From Paraburkholderia caballeronis (GTDB lineage Bacteria > Pseudomonadota > Gammaproteobacteria > Burkholderiales > Burkholderiaceae): DNA of 64,000 nt. The stretch covers positions 868,001 through 932,000 of the forward strand of contig NZ_FNSR01000002.1 of assembly GCF_900104845.1 (NCBI RefSeq). The letters are read 5' to 3'. Position numbers and translations under genes: made by a program. Positions 47,282-59,367 of this stretch are shown here, one piece after another (the stretch's first letter is position 1; the number at the start of each line of letters is the position of its first letter). The notes below the pieces were generated by a model that saw nothing but the letters and a program-made list of their open reading frames with translations, was not told the origin of the DNA and ran no database searches.

Positions 47282-48733
47282 ATGTCCGCTCCGTCCTCCA
47301 ACGTCCGGCCCGCGCCGGACCAGGTCCTGGTCGATATCGTCGACCATGTCCTGGGCTATCGCGTCGAAAGCGCGCTGGCGCTGGAGACCGCGCGTCACTG
47401 CCTGATCGACACGCTCGGCTGCGGACTTGAGGCGCTTTCCTACCCCGCGTGCACGAAGCTGCTCGGCCCCGTCGTGCCGGGCACGCTCGTCCCGCACGGC
47501 GCCAGGGTGCCGGGCACCTCGTTCCAGCTCGACCCGGTCGCCGCCGCGTTCAACATCGGCGCGATGATCCGCTGGCTCGATTTCAACGACACGTGGCTCG
47601 CCGCCGAATGGGGCCATCCGTCGGACAACCTCGGCGGCATCCTCGCGACCGCAGACTGGCTGTCGCGCACCGCGATCGCGGCCGGCAAGGCGCCGCTGAC
47701 GATGAAGGACGTGCTCGTCGGCATGGTGAAGGCGCACGAGATCCAGGGCTGCATCGCGCTCGAAAACTCGTTCAACAAGGTCGGACTCGACCACGTGCTG
47801 CTGGTCAAGCTCGCATCGACCGCGGTGGTCGGCCAGTTGCTCGGCCTCACGCGCGACGAGCTGATCAACGCGGTGTCGCTCGCGATGGTCGACGGCCACG
47901 CGCTGCGCACCTACCGCCACGCGCCGAATACCGGCTCGCGCAAGTCGTGGGCGGCGGGCGACGCGACGTCGCGCGCGGTGCGCCTCGCGCTGATCGCGAA
48001 AACCGGCGAGATGGGCTATCCGTCGGTGCTGACCGCTAAAACCTGGGGCTTCTACGACGTGCTGTTCGACGGCAGGCCGTTCCGCTTCCAGCGCCCATAC
48101 GGCACGTACGTGATGGAAAACGTGCTGTTCAAGATTTCATTCCCGGCCGAATTCCACGCGCAGACCGCCGCCGAGGCGGCGCTGACGCTGCACGGCCGGC
48201 TCGCGGCCGAGGGCCGCCGCGTCGAGGACATCACCCGGATCACGATCCGCACGCACGAGGCGGCGATCCGCATCATCGACAAACAAGGCCCGCTCGACAA
48301 CCCGGCGGACCGCGACCACTGCATCCAGTACATGGTCGCCGTGCCGCTGATCTTCGGCCGCCTGACCGCCGCCGACTACGAGGACACGGTCGCGCGCGAC
48401 CCGCGCATCGACGCGCTGCGCGCGAAAACGACCTGTGTCGAAGACCCGCAGTTGACGAAGGACTACCACGACCCGGACAAGCGTTCGATCGCGAACGCGC
48501 TGACCGTCGAGTTCGGCGACGGCACGCGGTTCGACGAAGTGCTGGTCGAATACCCGATCGGCCATAAGCGACGCCGGCAGGAAGGCATCCCGCTGCTGAT
48601 CGAAAAATTCCGGACCAATCTCGCGCGCCGCTTCCCCGCGAAGCAGCAGCAGATGATTCTCGACGCATCGCTCGATGCGGCGCGGCTCGAAGCCATGCCG
48701 GTGAACGAATACGTCGATCTGTACGTGATTTGA
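47282..48733 (+). CDS. prpD: 2-methylcitrate dehydratase
   Basis: Dehydrates 2-methylcitrate to 2-methyl-cis-aconitate. A 483-residue MmgE/PrpD-family protein with [38 protein letters not shown] and the late [18 protein letters not shown]. Length is standard. It is 19 bases after the MliC-like gene and 72 bases before acnA, the aconitase that probably hydrates the product to 2-methylisocitrate for PrpB. Confidence 0.95.
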   Translation: MSAPSSNVRPAPDQVLVDIVDHVLGYRVESALALETARHCLIDTLGCGLEALSYPACTKLLGPVVPGTLVPHGARVPGTSFQLDPVAAAFNIGAMIRWLDFNDTWLAAEWGHPSDNLGGILATADWLSRTAIAAGKAPLTMKDVLVGMVKAHEIQGCIALENSFNKVGLDHVLLVKLASTAVVGQLLGLTRDELINAVSLAMVDGHALRTYRHAPNTGSRKSWAAGDATSRAVRLALIAKTGEMGYPSVLTAKTWGFYDVLFDGRPFRFQRPYGTYVMENVLFKISFPAEFHAQTAAEAALTLHGRLAAEGRRVEDITRITIRTHEAAIRIIDKQGPLDNPADRDHCIQYMVAVPLIFGRLTAADYEDTVARDPRIDALRAKTTCVEDPQLTKDYHDPDKRSIANALTVEFGDGTRFDEVLVEYPIGHKRRRQEGIPLLIEKFRTNLARRFPAKQQQMILDASLDAARLEAMPVNEYVDLYVI

Positions 48734-48805
48734 GCAACCTGAACCAAGTGTAAGAGAAGCGTGTCGCAACGCGTAAATTTCCGCGATTAAACGAAGGAAA
48801 ACACC

Positions 48806-51523
<2,718 letters not shown>

Positions 51524-51568
51524 GTTTTTGCAGGTGCGGCATCCGGCAACGGATGCCGTCACACTTGG

Positions 51569-51596
51569 AAGCCCGACGCGAGTCGGGCTTTTTTTT
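51569..51596 (+). terminator. Intrinsic terminator after acnA
   Basis: AAGCCCGAC (51569-51577) and GTCGGGCTT (51582-51590) form a perfect 9-bp stem with loop GCGA, followed by TTTTTT. It lies 45 bases after the acnA stop. Confidence 0.88.
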
Positions 51597-51657
51597 CGCG
51601 GTTTTACTGCTGCGTTGCGCGCGGCCGGACGCGACGCCGGCAAGCGCGCAACGCGGA

Positions 51658-52260
51658 TCAGTCGATCAGGTTGTTCAGCGTCGCGTATTCGATCAGCGCC
51701 GCGAGCGACGACACGCCGAGCTTGTCGAGCACGCGGGTCTTATAGGTGCTGACGGTCTTGTCGCTCAGGCCGAGACGCGCGGCGATGCTCTTGTTGCTCA
51801 TCCCGCGCGCGAGGTATTGCAGCACCTCGATCTCGCGCGGCGACAGCCCGTTCAGCGCGACGTCGCGGCCGCCGTCGCAACTGCCGGCCGGGAAGCAGTC
51901 GTAGCCGAGCAGCACGGCTCTGACGACGCTGCACAGTTCCTCGATGCCGCGGCTCTTGCTCACGTAGCCGTTCGCGCCGGCGATGCGCGTGTGGTTCGCC
52001 ATCACCTGCTCGGGTTTGGCGGACAGCACGAGCACGCGTGTTTCCGGATGCTTCGCGCGAATCGCGCGGATCACCGACAGCCCGTCGAGCTTCGGCAGTT
52101 CGAGATCGAGTATCACGAGATCCGGCTTCAGCGTCTGCACGAGATGCAGCGCCTCCTCTCCGTCGCCGCTCTCGCCTACCAGTTCGTAGTCGGCATTCAA
52201 TACGTTGGACAGCATCTTGACTACGATCGGATGGTCATCGACGACGACGATGCGCTTCAT
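51658..52260 (-). CDS. NarL/FixJ-family response regulator
   Basis: A 200-residue regulator: receiver domain (MKRIVVVDDHPIVVKML, phospho-acceptor Asp in LVILDLELPKLDG) and a LuxR-type helix-turn-helix (GLSPREIEVLQYLARGMSNKSIAARLGLSDKTVSTYKTRVLDKLG). An ATG at 52272 would add four residues. It is alone, with no adjacent kinase, so its partner must lie elsewhere. It is convergent with acnA. Confidence 0.92.
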   Translation of the reverse strand: MKRIVVVDDHPIVVKMLSNVLNADYELVGESGDGEEALHLVQTLKPDLVILDLELPKLDGLSVIRAIRAKHPETRVLVLSAKPEQVMANHTRIAGANGYVSKSRGIEELCSVVRAVLLGYDCFPAGSCDGGRDVALNGLSPREIEVLQYLARGMSNKSIAARLGLSDKTVSTYKTRVLDKLGVSSLAALIEYATLNNLID

Positions 52261-53143
52261 TGTTTTTTCCATTCTGGCCAGGCTCGTTAACCGGCGCCTC
52301 CGGGCGCGAAACCAACAGGCTGGGGGAGCCACAGGTCGTTTCATATAGGACTGTTCCGAAACCGCATCGGCCCATGAGCGGACTTCCCCGTTGGTCGCGA
52401 ATCGCTGGATCGGCGCAGCGCAGAGTAGTTAGACCCGTCGCAGCATCGACGCCTCCCTGTTGCGTCAATGCTTCACATGCGACACGCCGCGCGACCGGAA
52501 GCCGGGCACGCGGCCCCGTCAGTGCAATGAGGGTGCCTGGAGCCGCTGCGACAGTGCGCGCCGAATCGCATGTCGCAGGCGCACAGCCGCTTGCAGCAAC
52601 GCGCTACCGTTTTTCGTGACGATGCAGACGATGACGCGCGACACGCAACCGAATTAAGTAAGTCCGCGAATCAGCAGTGTTTGCGGACTCAACTGCCTTT
52701 CGACGTTGCCGCTGCGAAGCCGACGAAGCGGACCCGCCCGGTGTGGGCAGCCCGCGTCGGCAAGCGCGTCGCGGGACGCTCAGAGGGTTGCGCAGGGGAT
52801 CTTCATGAGGCGTGCCGCGCCTGGACCGGAAGCGGACACGAAAGGAGGGTTTTCGAACGCAGCATGACCGATTACCGGACACATGCGTCAACGCGATCGC
52901 GAAACGATCGACGAGTCGACTACGGATGAGGAAACAATCCGGCTGGCCGCAGCAGCGATGGAACGCTCACACGAAACCGTGCGCACCCTAACGCCGATGC
53001 GCACCGTCCCGTCGCTCCATCACTTCACGGATACGACCGTCGCCGCACCCCGCGCGGCCGGTGCGGCGCACACCGCGGCGCGGGGGGCCGCGCCGACAAC
53101 GCGGGCCGCCGCGGCGGCCGGGCACGAAACCAGCGCCGCCGGC
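52261..53143. other. Large gene-free region
   Basis: Nearly 900 bases without an acceptable gene. Open frames on both strands give Arg/Ala-rich products with no family features. Two structured sites are visible: a hairpin with arms AGTCCGC (52661-52667) and GCGGACT (52683-52689), and a perfect 16-bp palindrome GGCCGCCGCGGCGGCC (53104-53119) just downstream of the ABC permease stop. The part at 52610-52700 is less G/C-rich than its surroundings. Confidence 0.55.
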
Positions 53144-53992
53144 TCACGCCCTCACCGCGCGCGCCGCATTGCGCCCGCGCAGCCATTCGAGCGCAAGCAG
53201 CAGGCCGGTCGAGAACACGATCAGGATCGTCGCGAGCGCGGCGATCGTCGGGCTGATGTTCTCGCGGATGCCGGTGAACATCTGGCGCGGCAGCGTCGTC
53301 TGGTCCGCGCCCGCGAGGAACAGCGTGACGACCACTTCGTCGAACGACGTCGCGAACGCGAACAGCGCGCCCGAGATCACGCCCGGCGCGATCACCGGCA
53401 GCGTGATCCGGAAGAACGTCGACAGCGGGTTCGCGCCGAGCGACAGGCTCGCGCGCACGAGGTTGTGATTGAAGCCCTGCAAGGTCGCCGCGACGGTCGT
53501 CACGACGAACGGCACGCCGAGCGACGCGTGCGCGAGAATCAGCCCGATATACGTGTTCGCGAGCCCGAGCGGCGCGAAGAACAGATACATGCCGACGCCG
53601 ACCACCACGACCGGCACGATCATCGGCGAAATCAGCACCGCCATCAGCAGCGCCTTGCCGCGGAACTCGGCTTTCGTGAGCCCGACCGCCGCGAGCGTGC
53701 CGAGCACCGTCGCGACGACGGTCGCGGCCGGCCCGACGATGAAGCTGTTCTTCGCGGCGTTCCGCCATTCGTCGGACATCACGAGGTTCTGATACCAGCG
53801 CAGCGACCAGCCCGGAATCGGATACACAAGGAACGTGCTCGACGAGAACGACAGCGGCACGATCGCGAGCACCGGCAGGATCAGGTACAGCAGCGTCAGC
53901 ACCGCGAGGCCGCGCAGCGTGAAGTACCACACGCGCTCGACGGCGGACGTGTGCGGCGCGAAAAGGGGCAGGCGAGGCTTGGCGAGTTTCAT
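53144..53992 (-). CDS. ABC transporter permease, polyamine-type (PotC/YdcV-like)
   Basis: A 282-residue membrane protein with six helices and the permease EAA-like loop GFNHNLVRASLSLGANPLSTFFRITLPVIAPGV. It belongs to the spermidine/putrescine-type permease family. It lies 22 bases downstream of the second permease gene on the same strand. Together with the binding protein and ATPase genes it completes an importer. Confidence 0.93.
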   Translation of the reverse strand: MKLAKPRLPLFAPHTSAVERVWYFTLRGLAVLTLLYLILPVLAIVPLSFSSSTFLVYPIPGWSLRWYQNLVMSDEWRNAAKNSFIVGPAATVVATVLGTLAAVGLTKAEFRGKALLMAVLISPMIVPVVVVGVGMYLFFAPLGLANTYIGLILAHASLGVPFVVTTVAATLQGFNHNLVRASLSLGANPLSTFFRITLPVIAPGVISGALFAFATSFDEVVVTLFLAGADQTTLPRQMFTGIRENISPTIAALATILIVFSTGLLLALEWLRGRNAARAVRA

Positions 53993-54014
53993 CGCGTGGT
54001 CTTCCGTGTGGCGT

Positions 54015-55301
54015 TCAGCCGAGGCTCAGTTGCGTGCGCGTGAGGCGCCCGTACACGACGTACAGCACGAGCGTCGCCGCGAGCAGCAGCGCGCCGAGCG
54101 CGCACGCCATCCCCCAGTTGATCGACACGTTCGTGAAGTAGGCGACGTAGTAGCTGACCATCTGGTCGCCGGGGCCGCCGAGCAGCGCCGGCGTGATGTA
54201 GTAGCCGATCGCGAGGATGAACACCAGCAGCACGCCCGCGCCGATGCCCGGATACGTCTGCGGCACGTACACGCGCCAGAACGCGGCGAACGGATGGCTG
54301 CCGAGCGACACCGCCGCGCGCTGGTAGGTCGGCGGGATCGACTTCATCACGCTGTAGAGCGGCAGCACCATGAACGGCAGCAGGATGTGCGTCATCGAGA
54401 TGTAGACGCCGGTGCGGTTGAACAGCAGCGCGAGCGGCGACGAGATCAGCCCGCTGCCGAGCAGCGCGCGGTTCACGAGCCCTTCGGTCTGCAGGATCAC
54501 GATCCACGCGGCGACGCGCACGAGGATCGACGTCCAGAACGGAATCAGCACGAGGATCATCACGAGGTTGGCGCGGCGCGCGGACAGCGTCGAGATCCAG
54601 TACGCGAGCGGAAAGCCGAGCAGCAGCGCCAGGCCGGTGACGACCGCGCCGATCACGAACGTGCGCGCGAACACCGACAGGTAGATCTGCTGCTCCGGGT
54701 CCGAGGCCGTGATGTTGCCGAACGCGTCCTGCCGGTGATCGAGCGACGCGAGCAGATAAAACGCCGAATAACGGCCGCTGTTCTTCGCGATCGCCTGCCA
54801 GTACGCGACGTCGTTCCAGCGGTCGTCCAGTTCGACCAGCTTCGCGCGGGTCTGGCCGGGCGTCAGCTTCAGCGGATGGCCGTCGTCGTCCGCGAGCGGC
54901 ATCGCGCGCGCCGTTTTCGCGACCAGCGAACGGAAACCCGGAATCTCGACGTTCAGCCGCCGCGCGAGCGCGCCCATCGCGTCGCCTTCCTGCACCGCGA
55001 GCAGATCGGTCGCGAGCGCGGCGAACGCGGCGTCCGGCGGCGCGCTTTTGCGGTCCCAGGTCCGCAGCGCGGCGACCGTCTGCGGCAGCGCGGTCGCGAC
55101 CTCCGGGTTCTGCACCGCGCGCGTCAGCAGCGCGGCGATCGGCACGACGAAGATCAGCAGCAGAAAGATCGCAAGCGGCGCGATCAGCAGCAGCGCCATC
55201 GCGCGTTTTCTCGCCTGCGCGGCGCGCAGCTCGCGCTTCAGTTGAGCCGTCGAGTCGCGGCTCGGGTCGGCGCCCATCGTCACGGTTGTCATCGTCGTCA
55301 A
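54015..55301 (-). CDS. ABC transporter permease, polyamine-type (PotB/YdcU-like)
   Basis: A 428-residue permease, longer than the usual 280-300. After helix 1 (ALLLIAPLAIFLLLIFVVPIAALL) there is an insertion of about 150 mostly hydrophilic residues (NPEVATALPQTVAALRTWD to SDPEQQIYLSVF), probably in the periplasm, and then five more helices with the EAA-like loop YQRAAVSLGSHPFAAFWRVYVPQT. The N-terminal part before helix 1 is charged and cytoplasmic. It precedes the other permease gene by 22 bases. Confidence 0.92.
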   Translation of the reverse strand: MTTMTTVTMGADPSRDSTAQLKRELRAAQARKRAMALLLIAPLAIFLLLIFVVPIAALLTRAVQNPEVATALPQTVAALRTWDRKSAPPDAAFAALATDLLAVQEGDAMGALARRLNVEIPGFRSLVAKTARAMPLADDDGHPLKLTPGQTRAKLVELDDRWNDVAYWQAIAKNSGRYSAFYLLASLDHRQDAFGNITASDPEQQIYLSVFARTFVIGAVVTGLALLLGFPLAYWISTLSARRANLVMILVLIPFWTSILVRVAAWIVILQTEGLVNRALLGSGLISSPLALLFNRTGVYISMTHILLPFMVLPLYSVMKSIPPTYQRAAVSLGSHPFAAFWRVYVPQTYPGIGAGVLLVFILAIGYYITPALLGGPGDQMVSYYVAYFTNVSINWGMACALGALLLAATLVLYVVYGRLTRTQLSLG

Positions 55302-55433
55302 ACCCTGTCTCCTGCGATACGGCAGCCGCCCGTGCGCGTTCGAACCTGCATCGCCGCGCGCGGGCGACCGTGATCGCGAGCGGCACGCTGCTCCCTCACC
55401 CAGGGCGCGCGCGCCGCCGCGAAAGCGGCTGCG

Positions 55434-56477
55434 TTACTTCGCGGCCCACGACGCGAACCGCTGCTCCAGTTCGTCGCCGTGATCGGTCCAGAACGTCAGG
55501 TTCTGCTGCACCGCGTTCTTGCCGTTGGCCGGCGAGTTCGGCAGGTTCGACAGCGTCGTCGTGTCGAGCGACTTCACCGCGCTCATGTTCACCGGGCCGT
55601 ACGCGATGTGCTTCGCGTAGTCCTGCTGCGGCTTCGGCGACAGCGTGTACGCGATGTACTGCTCGGCGAGCGCCTTGTTCGGCGTGCCCTTCGGAATCGC
55701 CCAGTAGTCGAGATCGTAGATGCTGCCGTTCCACACGACCTTCAGGTTCTTCCCTTCGCGCTGCGCGGCGTCGATCCGGCCGTTGTACGCGGTCGACATC
55801 ACGACGTCGCCGGCGACGAGGAACTGCGGCGGCTGCGCGCCCGCCTCCCACCACTGGATGTTCGGCTTCAGCTCGTCGAGCTTCTTGAACGCGCGGTCCT
55901 GGCCCGCCTTCGTCGCGAGCACCTTGTACACGTCCTGCGGCGCGACGCCGTCGGCCATCAGCGCGAATTCCAGGTTGTATTGCGCGCCCTTGCGCATCCC
56001 GCGCTTGCCCGGGAATTTCTTCACGTCCCAGAAGTCGGCCCAGCCGGCCGGCGCGGTCTTCAGGCGGTCGCCGTTGTACGCGAGCGCCGTGGACCACACG
56101 AAGATGCCCGCGCCGCACGGCTGCTGCGCGGCCTTGATGATGTCCGCCTTGTTGCCGAGCTTCGACCAGTCGAGCTTCTCGTACAGCCCTTCGTCGCAGC
56201 CGCGCGCGATGTCGCCGGTCTCGACCTCGACCACGTCCCAGTTCACGTGCTTCGCCTCGACCATCGCCTTCACTTTCGCCTGCTCGCCGTTGTATTCGAC
56301 GGCGGTCACCTTGTTGCCGGTCTGCGTCTGGAACGGCTCGTTGAACGCCGCCTTCTGCGCGTCGCCGTTCGCACCGCCGAAGTTCACGACAGTCAGTTCC
56401 GCCGCGTGCGCCGCGCCGAACGCGAAGGCGAGCGAGGCCGCGAGGGTCGCCGCGCGCAGGTTGCCGATCTTGATCAT
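55434..56477 (-). CDS. ABC transporter substrate-binding protein, polyamine-type
   Basis: A 347-residue periplasmic binding protein starting MIKIGNLRAATLAASLAFAF, with a signal peptide ending AAHAAELTVVNFGG and an AAGGGA ribosome-binding site. EYNGEQAKVKAMVEAKHVNWDVVEVETGDIARGC and VFVWSTALAYNG-like segments match the spermidine/putrescine-binding (PotD/F-like) family. The ligand is unproven. It lies between the ATPase gene and the permease genes. Confidence 0.93.
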   Translation of the reverse strand: MIKIGNLRAATLAASLAFAFGAAHAAELTVVNFGGANGDAQKAAFNEPFQTQTGNKVTAVEYNGEQAKVKAMVEAKHVNWDVVEVETGDIARGCDEGLYEKLDWSKLGNKADIIKAAQQPCGAGIFVWSTALAYNGDRLKTAPAGWADFWDVKKFPGKRGMRKGAQYNLEFALMADGVAPQDVYKVLATKAGQDRAFKKLDELKPNIQWWEAGAQPPQFLVAGDVVMSTAYNGRIDAAQREGKNLKVVWNGSIYDLDYWAIPKGTPNKALAEQYIAYTLSPKPQQDYAKHIAYGPVNMSAVKSLDTTTLSNLPNSPANGKNAVQQNLTFWTDHGDELEQRFASWAAK

Positions 56478-56529
56478 GGTGTGTTCCCTTCTCGTTGATG
56501 GTTGTGATGATGCGGGCTGGTCCAGCCCG

Positions 56530-57621
56530 TCAGGCAAAGACGCGCAGATGCTCGGGCGCGAATTCGAGCGCGACCGGCTGGCCGGGCGCGAACGTGTCGA
56601 GCGCGTCGGTGCCGAGCGGCACCTTCACGAAGCACTCGTCCTGTTGCGGCAGCCCGCAGCGCATCCGCACGTGGTCGCCGAAATAGATGAGCCCGCGCGC
56701 TTCGCCCGCGAGCGTGTTGGAGCCGCCGCGCGCGGCGCCCGCCGCGAGCCGCATCCGCTCGGGGCGGATGCACGCGATCGCGGCGGCGCCCTGCTGCGCG
56801 CCGCCGACGTTGCGGCCGACGAGCCGCGTGCCGTCCGCGAGGCTCACTTCGCAGAACTCGCCGTCAGTCGACGTGATCGTGCCGCGCAGCCGGTTGCTGT
56901 CGCCGATGAAGTTCGCGACGAACTCGTTGCACGGCGTCTCGTACAGCCGGTCCACCGTGTCGATCTGCTGGACGATGCCCTTGTCGAACACCGCGACGCG
57001 GTCCGACATCGTCAGCGCCTCGCCCTGGTCGTGCGTCACGTACACGAACGTGACGCCGAGCTTCTCGTGCAGCGACTTCAGTTCGTACTGCATGTGTTCG
57101 CGCAACTGCTTGTCGAGCGCGCCGAGCGGCTCGTCCATCAGCACCAGCTTCGGCTGGAACACGAGTGCGCGCGCGAGCGCGATCCGCTGCTGCTGGCCGC
57201 CCGACAGTTGCGCCGGATAGCGTTTCGCGAAACCTTCCATGCGGACCATCTTCAGCGCGTCGTTCACGCGCTGCGCGCGTTCGGCGGCCGGCACCTTGCG
57301 CACGCCGAGCGGATACGCGACGTTCTGCTCGACGGTCAGGTGCGGGAACAGCGCGTAGTTCTGGAACACCATGCCGATGTTGCGCTTGTGCGGCGGCACG
57401 TTGTTCAGCAACTGGCCGTCGAGACGGATCTCGCCGCCGGTCGGAAACTCGAAGCCGGCGAGCATCATCAGGCAGGTGGTCTTGCCCGAGCCCGACGGGC
57501 CGAGCAGGGTCAGAAACTCACCTTGATAAATATCAAGATCGAGGTGGCGGACGACGAGGGTTTCGCCGTCATAGGTCTTGCGCACCCCGCGGAAGCTGAC
57601 GATCACGTCTGTCTTGTCCAT
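56530..57621 (-). CDS. ABC transporter ATP-binding protein, PotA-like
   Basis: A 363-residue ATPase starting MDKTDVIVSFRGVRKTYDGE, with AAGGAG upstream. Walker A GPSGSGKT, Q-loop QNYALFPH, signature LSGGQQQRIALARAL, Walker B LVLMDEPLGALD and the switch His in VTHDQGEALT are intact. The C-terminal TOBE domain contains FIGDSNRLRGTI. It is the first gene of the ATPase-binding protein-permease-permease operon and is divergent from the MocR regulator. Confidence 0.95.
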   Translation of the reverse strand: MDKTDVIVSFRGVRKTYDGETLVVRHLDLDIYQGEFLTLLGPSGSGKTTCLMMLAGFEFPTGGEIRLDGQLLNNVPPHKRNIGMVFQNYALFPHLTVEQNVAYPLGVRKVPAAERAQRVNDALKMVRMEGFAKRYPAQLSGGQQQRIALARALVFQPKLVLMDEPLGALDKQLREHMQYELKSLHEKLGVTFVYVTHDQGEALTMSDRVAVFDKGIVQQIDTVDRLYETPCNEFVANFIGDSNRLRGTITSTDGEFCEVSLADGTRLVGRNVGGAQQGAAAIACIRPERMRLAAGAARGGSNTLAGEARGLIYFGDHVRMRCGLPQQDECFVKVPLGTDALDTFAPGQPVALEFAPEHLRVFA

Positions 57622-57771
57622 CGCCGCTGTCTCCTTCTGTCGATGCTGAACATGGCTGTTCCGACGGACGCCGTGCTGCGTTGCGACAGGGCCCGGTCGA
57701 ATCGTGCGGATCACTATAGCCGGTCACGGCTCTACAATAGGGAACCATTTCATTATTCAGGATAGAACCAC

Positions 57772-59313
57772 TTGGACACGGTGCTGCTCTTCGACTGGAT
57801 CCTCGCGCGGCTCGACAGGACGTCCGGCGAGCCGGTCTATCGCCAGCTTCTGAGCCTGATGCAGCAGGCGGTCCTGACCGGCCAGCTCGCGGCCGGCACG
57901 AAGCTGCCGAGTTCGCGCACGCTCGCGACCGACCTCGGCATCGCGCGCAACACGGTGCTGCACGTGTACGACCAGTTGAGCGCCGAGGGTTACGTGATCT
58001 CGACGACCGGCAGCGGCACCTACGTCGCGGACACGCGCCCGGACGCCGAGGCGCTCGCGCCGCGTCCGGCCGCGTGCGATCCGAAGGCCGCGGCCGACGC
58101 GCCGGTCAGCACGTTCCCGCGCGGCGGGATGTCGGTGCGCGGGCAGCGGCTGATCGACGAGGCGGGCGTGTCCGCGAAACAATGGGGCGCGTTCATGCCC
58201 GGCGTGCCGGACGTCGCGGAGTTTCCGGCGCGCACGTGGAGCCGCCTGCAAGCGCGGTTATGGAAGTCTGCAAACCATGATCTGCTCACCTACGCGCCGG
58301 GCGGCGGTTATCGTCCGCTGCGGCGCGCGCTGTCCGACTATCTGCGCGTCGCGCGCTCGGTGCGCTGCACGCCGGACCAGATCGTCATCACGACCGGCAT
58401 CCATCAGTCGATCGACCTGACCGTGCGGTTGCTCACCGACGTCGGCGACCGCGCGTGGGTCGAGGAACCGTGCTACTGGGGCGTGCGCAGCGTGCTGCAA
58501 TCGTCGGGGCTGAAGCTCGCGCCGGTGCCGGTCGATGCGGAGGGGCTGAACCCCGGCGAGCGCGACCTGCGCAACCCGCCGCGGCTCGCGCTCGTCACGC
58601 CGTCGCATCAGTATCCGCTCGGCATGGTGATGAGCCTCGCGCGCCGCCGCACGCTGCTCGAATACGCGCGGCAGCACAAGGTATGGATCATCGAGGACGA
58701 CTACGACAGCGAGTTCCGCTACGGCAGCCGGCCGCTCGCGTCGTTACAGGGGCTCGACGACGCGGGCCAGGTGATCTATGTCGGCAGTCTCGGCAAGACG
58801 CTGTTTCCGGGGCTGCGGATCGGCTACATGGTCGTGCCGGAACATATGGTCGATGCGTTCCGCACCGGCGTCGCGGAGCTGTATCGCGAAGGCCAGTTGA
58901 TGCAGCAGGCGGTGCTCGCGGAGTTCATCATGGACGGCCATCTGACGTCGCACGTGCGCCGGATGCGCGCGCTGTACGGCGAGCGGCGGCAGTTGCTGAT
59001 CGACGCGGTCACGCAGCACTTCGGCGACGCGCTGCCGGTGATGGGCGACGAAGCGGGCCTGCATTTCGTGCTCGGCTTGCCGGAAGGCTGCGACGACCGC
59101 GCGGTGACGGCCGCGTCGTATGAAGCCGGCGTGATCGTGCGGCCGCTCGCGTCGTATTACAGCGGCCAGCCCACGCGCAAGGGCCTGCTGACCGGCTACG
59201 CCTGCGTGCCGAACGAGCAGATCGGCCCGGCGTTCGCAACGCTCGCGAAGGTGATCGAAGAGCATGCGTTCGGCCGCGCGGCACGCGGCGCGCGCAGCCG
59301 GCGCACCGCCTGA
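57772..59313 (+). CDS. MocR-family regulator (GntR helix-turn-helix fused to aminotransferase fold)
   Basis: A 513-residue fusion. Residues 1-75 are a GntR winged helix (EPVYRQLLSLMQQAVLTGQLAAGTKLPSSRTLATDLGIARNTV), followed by a type I aminotransferase domain that binds PLP at K342 (GSLGKTLFPGLRIGY). The start used is TTG 57772; a GTG at 57781 is an alternative, and no ATG fits. MocR proteins such as GabR and PdxR regulate neighbouring genes in response to amino compounds bound as PLP adducts. It is divergent from the polyamine-type transporter (150 bases between), so it probably regulates it. Confidence 0.92.
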   Translation: MDTVLLFDWILARLDRTSGEPVYRQLLSLMQQAVLTGQLAAGTKLPSSRTLATDLGIARNTVLHVYDQLSAEGYVISTTGSGTYVADTRPDAEALAPRPAACDPKAAADAPVSTFPRGGMSVRGQRLIDEAGVSAKQWGAFMPGVPDVAEFPARTWSRLQARLWKSANHDLLTYAPGGGYRPLRRALSDYLRVARSVRCTPDQIVITTGIHQSIDLTVRLLTDVGDRAWVEEPCYWGVRSVLQSSGLKLAPVPVDAEGLNPGERDLRNPPRLALVTPSHQYPLGMVMSLARRRTLLEYARQHKVWIIEDDYDSEFRYGSRPLASLQGLDDAGQVIYVGSLGKTLFPGLRIGYMVVPEHMVDAFRTGVAELYREGQLMQQAVLAEFIMDGHLTSHVRRMRALYGERRQLLIDAVTQHFGDALPVMGDEAGLHFVLGLPEGCDDRAVTAASYEAGVIVRPLASYYSGQPTRKGLLTGYACVPNEQIGPAFATLAKVIEEHAFGRAARGARSRRTA

Positions 59314-59367
59314 GCCGAAGCAGCCGGCGCAGTATTCGCGGCGCGAGTCGGGACGGCCGCGCCCGCG

